From positions 1-64,000 of the forward strand of contig CATXKN010000004.1 of assembly GCA_958370785.1 (NCBI GenBank): a DNA stretch of 64,000 bases. Direction: 5' to 3'. This DNA is from an uncultured Collinsella sp. (GTDB lineage Bacteria > Actinomycetota > Coriobacteriia > Coriobacteriales > Coriobacteriaceae). The notes below the pieces were generated by a model. It did no database searches. It saw nothing but the letters and a program-made list of their open reading frames with translations, and had not been told where the DNA came from. Both the position numbers and the translations under genes were made by a program. Below, in pieces: positions 60,557 through 64,000 of the stretch (its first letter is position 1; each line of letters opens with the position of its first letter).

Positions 60557-62341
60557 ATGGCCGCCTTGTTCACGACCCCCAAGCGCAATGACAAAACCTC
60601 TGGAGCCCATTTTGTCGAGCCCGACGTGCGCCGTCGCACGCTGCTCGCACACGGAAGCTGGCGTCGCGTGACGCGCCGCATCGTCTGTGGTCTGACCTGC
60701 GCGCTCACGGTGAGCTCGTTGCTCATGCCGAGTGTCTCGCTCGCGGCCGAGTGGGTGGACGTCGGCGGCAGCCGGTATGACGCTGGCACCGCGGCGGGTG
60801 ACGAGGCTGGCACCTGGTCATGGGACGGCGCCGACGATATGAAGCTCAACGGCTATGACGGCGGTGCGATCAATGCTGCAGGCAAGCTCAACATTGCGTA
60901 CGAGGGCAAGAACACCGTGAAAACCGAGCCCGATTACACCGGAGCCGCCATCAAAGCGCAGGATGGCACTAACCAGAAAGCGGAGTTGAACATAACGAGC
61001 TCGAATAGCACGGATGAGCTCAATGTGACAGCCGAGACCGATGCAATTAAATCCACAGGCGACCTCTCCATTTCTGGCCCAGGCACCGTGAACACCACAA
61101 GTACTACTGCCGACGGAATTGAGGCAAAGGGCGACCTCTCTATCACGGGCTCGGGCACCGTGAATGCAACGGGCGATACCGAAGGTATCCAATCCAAGGG
61201 CAAGACCACCATCGATTCCTCTGGCACAGTGATCGCTAAAGGAGGCGAAGGCTACGGCATCGCCGCAGGCAGTGACCTCATCATCAAAGGCGGTGGCAAG
61301 GTAGAAGCAAGCTCGATAGAAGAAGCGGCGATTTGGGCTGAAGACGGCATCAACATCTCAGGCGGCAGCCAGGTCAAGGCGAACTCCGAGGGAGATCTTG
61401 CCGTCGACACTGAGGGCAGTCTCGCGGTCACGAACGCCTCCCTTGACGCAAGCGGTGTTGAATATGGTGTCTATGCCTACAAGGGCGTTACGCTCGATCA
61501 CGCGACCGTGACGGTCCGTACAAGCGCGAGCGGCGGCCAGGCCATCGCCCTCATCACTGACGGGGATGACATCGTCATCAAGAATGGTTCCATCGTGGAC
61601 GCGTTCGCGGAAGGCAAATTCTCGGTTGCAATCTCTACCAGAAACCACCAGCCAAACGTCGCTGGCGGCCACATCTACATCAGCGACTCCGTTGTTAAGG
61701 CTATAGCCCGCTATGTCGAGACCGGTGGCGATGGCCCCGATCACTACAGCAACGACCAAAGCGGCGCGGTCATCCCTGAGCCTAGGGGTCTGAACATCGG
61801 TATCTTCGCCCAGACCTACGAGGGCATCACGCCCGCGAGTATCTCGATCGTCCGCAGCAAGCTCACGGCTGAGGGAGACACGGCGGCAATCTTCGCTCTT
61901 GCCATAAGCGAAGATGGCAAGGCGATCGGCACCATCAAGATCGAAGGCGCTCCCATCCAGGCGCCCGCAGGCGGCAAGATCATTAACTATCGCTACGAAG
62001 AAGAGTACGGCTCCAGCATCTCCTACGAGGCGGGTCAAACCATCGGCACGGGCGACGCCACGGTCGACTCCCCCTACGACGAAGCTGTCGCCAAGAGCAC
62101 GGTCATCGCGCCTCCCGAGGAGATCAAACCCGAGGAGAAGCCCGGCGAGACCAAGCCCGAGGGTTCCAAGTCCGAGGGCACGAAGACGACCAAGACCGTT
62201 GCAGTTGCAGCCACGGGAGCCAAGATCGCCGGCAAACTCGCAGCAACCGGCGACGCCTCGAGCGCAGCCATCGTGGCAGCCGCCCTTGCAGGAACAGCCG
62301 CCATCGCCGCGGGCGCCGTGGTGAGCCGCAAGCGCTCGTAA
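60557..62341 (+). CDS. sortase-anchored beta-helix surface protein
   Basis: 594 aa. A long signal peptide begins with a basic RRRTLLAHGSWRRVTRRIV stretch and ends near SVSLAAEW (about residue 69). The middle ~300 residues are short beta-solenoid repeats (GDLSISGPGTVNT, GDLSITGSGTVNA, SDLIIKGGGKVEA), as in Cthe_2159-like carbohydrate-binding proteins. A Pro/Glu/Lys linker (EEIKPEEKPGETKPEGSK) leads to KLAATGD (LAATG at about residues 561-565), a hydrophobic helix and RKRS. LAxTG is the motif of class E sortases of high-GC Gram-positives. A paralogue follows in tandem. Likely an adhesin or glycan binder; no ligand known. Confidence 0.88.
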   Translation: MAALFTTPKRNDKTSGAHFVEPDVRRRTLLAHGSWRRVTRRIVCGLTCALTVSSLLMPSVSLAAEWVDVGGSRYDAGTAAGDEAGTWSWDGADDMKLNGYDGGAINAAGKLNIAYEGKNTVKTEPDYTGAAIKAQDGTNQKAELNITSSNSTDELNVTAETDAIKSTGDLSISGPGTVNTTSTTADGIEAKGDLSITGSGTVNATGDTEGIQSKGKTTIDSSGTVIAKGGEGYGIAAGSDLIIKGGGKVEASSIEEAAIWAEDGINISGGSQVKANSEGDLAVDTEGSLAVTNASLDASGVEYGVYAYKGVTLDHATVTVRTSASGGQAIALITDGDDIVIKNGSIVDAFAEGKFSVAISTRNHQPNVAGGHIYISDSVVKAIARYVETGGDGPDHYSNDQSGAVIPEPRGLNIGIFAQTYEGITPASISIVRSKLTAEGDTAAIFALAISEDGKAIGTIKIEGAPIQAPAGGKIINYRYEEEYGSSISYEAGQTIGTGDATVDSPYDEAVAKSTVIAPPEEIKPEEKPGETKPEGSKSEGTKTTKTVAVAATGAKIAGKLAATGDASSAAIVAAALAGTAAIAAGAVVSRKRS

Positions 62342-62363
62342 ACACTTTTTCGCACGGGACGGG

Positions 62364-62435
62364 TGGATCGCGGCCCTTGCCTTCCTCGTCTACTTCTTCG
62401 TGCGTAAGGGCAAGGCTGCAAAAGCTGAACAATAA
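62364..62435 (+). pseudogene. duplicated 3' fragment of the purine permease
   Basis: 24 codons matching the permease C-terminus (WIAALAFLVYFFV), then RKGKAAKAEQ and TAA. It lacks a start and lies between the two surface genes, followed by a copy of the permease terminator. It marks one edge of the tandem duplication and preserves a longer permease tail than the resident gene. Confidence 0.85.
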
Positions 62436-62472
62436 AGCGCGGAGTCGCCATGCGGCCCCGCGCTTTTCTTTT
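62434..62472 (+). terminator. duplicated permease terminator
   Basis: AAGCGCGG pairs with CCGCGCTT, followed by TTCTTTT. Similar to 60377-60416, and ends the upstream surface gene transcript. Confidence 0.85.
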
Positions 62473-62518
62473 AGCGCCGGTCCCTGCGCCGGCGTGCGGC
62501 CTATTTCTCCCCCATTTT

Positions 62519-62611
62519 GGCCATTTTGCCCTCCAAACGGCACTACCGCCGGCAACATCCAGCAGATACGCTGAATCTAGTCGTATAGGCCCTATGAGAA
62601 CGGGAGCAACC
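62519..62611 (+). repeat. duplicated leader of the surface protein genes, copy 2
   Basis: Direct repeat of 60470-60556, about 2.06 kb downstream, including the start region of the second surface gene. Confidence 0.85.
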
Positions 62612-64000
62612 ATGGCAGCCTTGTTCACGACCCCCAAACGCAATGACACTACCGCCGGAACCCATGTTGCCGAACCCGACGTTCGCCGTCGCATAGGACT
62701 CGCGCACGGCAGCCGGCGCCGCGTGACGCGCCGCATCGTCTCGGGCGCCGTGTGCGCGCTCACGGTGAGCTCGCTGCTCATGCCGAGCGTCTCGCTCGCA
62801 GCGGAATGGGTCAAGGTCGGCGGCAACAAGTACAACACCGCGGCGAGCGACGAGGCCGGTACCTGGTCGTGGGACGGCGCCGACGACTTGAAGCTCAACA
62901 ACTATAACGGCGGCGAGATCCAGGCCGCAGGCAAGCTCAACGTGAATTACTCGGGAACCAACATCGTCACTGCCGAATGGATCGAAAGCATCAACGTTTC
63001 TCATGGCACTAACGAGAATGCCGAGCTCAATATCCAAGGAGACGAGGGCGGCACGCTCAGCGTGACATCTACTGAGGACGCTATCCTCTCCACGGGTAAT
63101 ATCAACATCGACGGAGCCGGATCCGTCAACGCCACGAGCACTGGGTTTGATGCCATCAATGCCGGAGGTGATCTCGCTATCAAAGGTTCGGGCAACGTCA
63201 ACGCCACGGGTGCATCGGATGGCATCAGGGCAAACGGCAATATCACGATTGACGACAGCGGAGCCGTCACCGCCAGGGCTACCAAGGACAAGGGTATTGG
63301 AGCCGACAAGAACCTCACCATCAAGGGTGGCGGGACGGTCGAGGCAAGCTCAGCCGATGGTGAGGCCCTTTGGAGCGGCGGCAATATCAACATCTCGGAC
63401 GGCAGCCAGGTCAAGGCAAGCTCCGAGAAAGACGCTGCCGTCGAGGCCAAGGGCAGCCTCGCAGCCACAAACGCCTCCCTCAACGTAAACGGTGTTGAAT
63501 ATGGCGTCTATGCCCACAAAGGCATCACCCTCGATCATGCAAACGTGACGGTCCGTGCAAGTAAAGGCAGATACGGTGGCGCCAACGCCCTCTTCACCTA
63601 CCAGGACGACATCGACATCAAGAACGGCTCCACCGTGGACGCGTTTGCGGAAGGCGAGGTTTCGGCTGCATTCTCCACCAGAAACGATCGACCCAACGAG
63701 AAGGGCGGCCACATCTACATCAGCGACTCCGTTGTCAAGGCCATAGCCCGCTATGTCGAGAACGGCGACGGCCCCATCCCCTACAGCGAAAACCAAGATG
63801 GCGAGCCGAGGCGCGAACCCCAAGGCGAGAACATCGGCATCATCGCCCAGACCAGCGAGGGCGTCACACCCGCAGTCATCTCGATCATCCGCAGCAAGGT
63901 AACGGCCGAAGGAGATACAGCGGCAATCTTTGCCCGTGCCATGAGCGCTGACGGCAAGACAATCGGCACCATCAAGATTGAGAACGCCGCCATCCAGACG
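62612..64000 (+). CDS. second sortase-type beta-helix surface protein (partial, 3' end outside window)
   Basis: 463 codons open to the window edge, no stop. Paralogue of the preceding gene with the same long basic signal peptide (RRRVTRRIVSGAVCALTVSS, ending SLAAEW) and the same beta-solenoid repeats (GDLAIKGSGNVNA, KNLTIKGGGTVEA, VEYGVYAHKGITLDHANVTV). The region HIYISDSVVKAIARYVE is identical in both. The first ~130 mature residues differ more than the rest. The missing 3' end should carry an LAxTG tail. Start ATG 62612 behind GGGAG. Confidence 0.85.
   Translation, partial: MAALFTTPKRNDTTAGTHVAEPDVRRRIGLAHGSRRRVTRRIVSGAVCALTVSSLLMPSVSLAAEWVKVGGNKYNTAASDEAGTWSWDGADDLKLNNYNGGEIQAAGKLNVNYSGTNIVTAEWIESINVSHGTNENAELNIQGDEGGTLSVTSTEDAILSTGNINIDGAGSVNATSTGFDAINAGGDLAIKGSGNVNATGASDGIRANGNITIDDSGAVTARATKDKGIGADKNLTIKGGGTVEASSADGEALWSGGNINISDGSQVKASSEKDAAVEAKGSLAATNASLNVNGVEYGVYAHKGITLDHANVTVRASKGRYGGANALFTYQDDIDIKNGSTVDAFAEGEVSAAFSTRNDRPNEKGGHIYISDSVVKAIARYVENGDGPIPYSENQDGEPRREPQGENIGIIAQTSEGVTPAVISIIRSKVTAEGDTAAIFARAMSADGKTIGTIKIENAAIQT

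Noticed and set aside
1..64000. CRISPR arrays, rRNA operons, tRNA genes, insertion sequences or prophage genes
   Set aside because: No regularly spaced direct repeats, rRNA motifs, cloverleaf-compatible sequence, transposase or integrase motifs were seen.

Overview
The window is GC-rich, densely coded DNA from a Gram-positive anaerobe. It most resembles a gut Coriobacteriia genome of the Collinsella type. This is inferred from gene content: a bile-salt-hydrolase-like enzyme, surface proteins with LAxTG-type sortase tails, a PdxR/PdxST vitamin B6 locus, reverse rubrerythrin, a one-polypeptide PurL, and an Etf-linked 2-hydroxyacid dehydrogenase. No rRNA, tRNA or CRISPR array was found.

Layout. 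0.5-12.4 kb holds housekeeping and transport genes: hom, a Kef-type antiporter, purL, a DMT exporter, a GGDEF protein, kdgT and azlCD. 12.5-17 kb has an HD phosphohydrolase converging on a three-gene operon (FAD 2-hydroxyacid dehydrogenase, etfB, ferredoxin-fused etfA) that looks like an electron-confurcating lactate dehydrogenase. 17.3-20.5 kb is a cluster of five small or secreted proteins of unknown function. 21.4-27 kb is an operon of a TerB_N/TerB_C protein, a BrxD-like ATPase and an Lhr/BrxHI-like helicase, without the other BREX genes, closed by a 37-bp perfect inverted repeat. 27-34 kb carries a spermidine-synthase-like protein, Elp3, a DUF4097/XRE pair, a methyltransferase and TrmB. 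34-43.7 kb carries a Ski2/HelY-like helicase, a DUF2130 protein, a YdjC deacetylase, a phosphoesterase, a HIRAN protein, a candidate 27-residue type I toxin, and an aldehyde/alcohol dehydrogenase pair. 43.9-49.2 kb carries rubrerythrin, a possible nuclease gene bracketed by two copies of a 123-bp repeat, and pdxR/pdxST. 49.4-58.9 kb carries a structured 3' region, an RGG-repeat protein, two peptide-deformylase-like genes, an alanine-transaminase gene fused to an HTH domain, a LysR/EamA pair, kup and bsh. 59-64 kb carries a purine permease followed by tandemly duplicated beta-helix surface proteins, the second cut by the window end.

The main non-genic theme is intergenic palindromes. One family of 123 bp is present three times at identical length, and several shorter families share a GGGAC core. 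Several of these elements touch or supply the stop codons of adjacent genes. The best leads are the solitary TerB/BrxD/helicase operon, the 123-bp family with its bracketed gene, the toxin locus with a sequestered ribosome-binding site, the in-frame HTH-AlaA gene with an internal start, and the surface-protein duplication that carries along the tail of the neighbouring permease.

All calls come from reading the sequence. No database search was run, so family names rest on recognised motifs and lengths.
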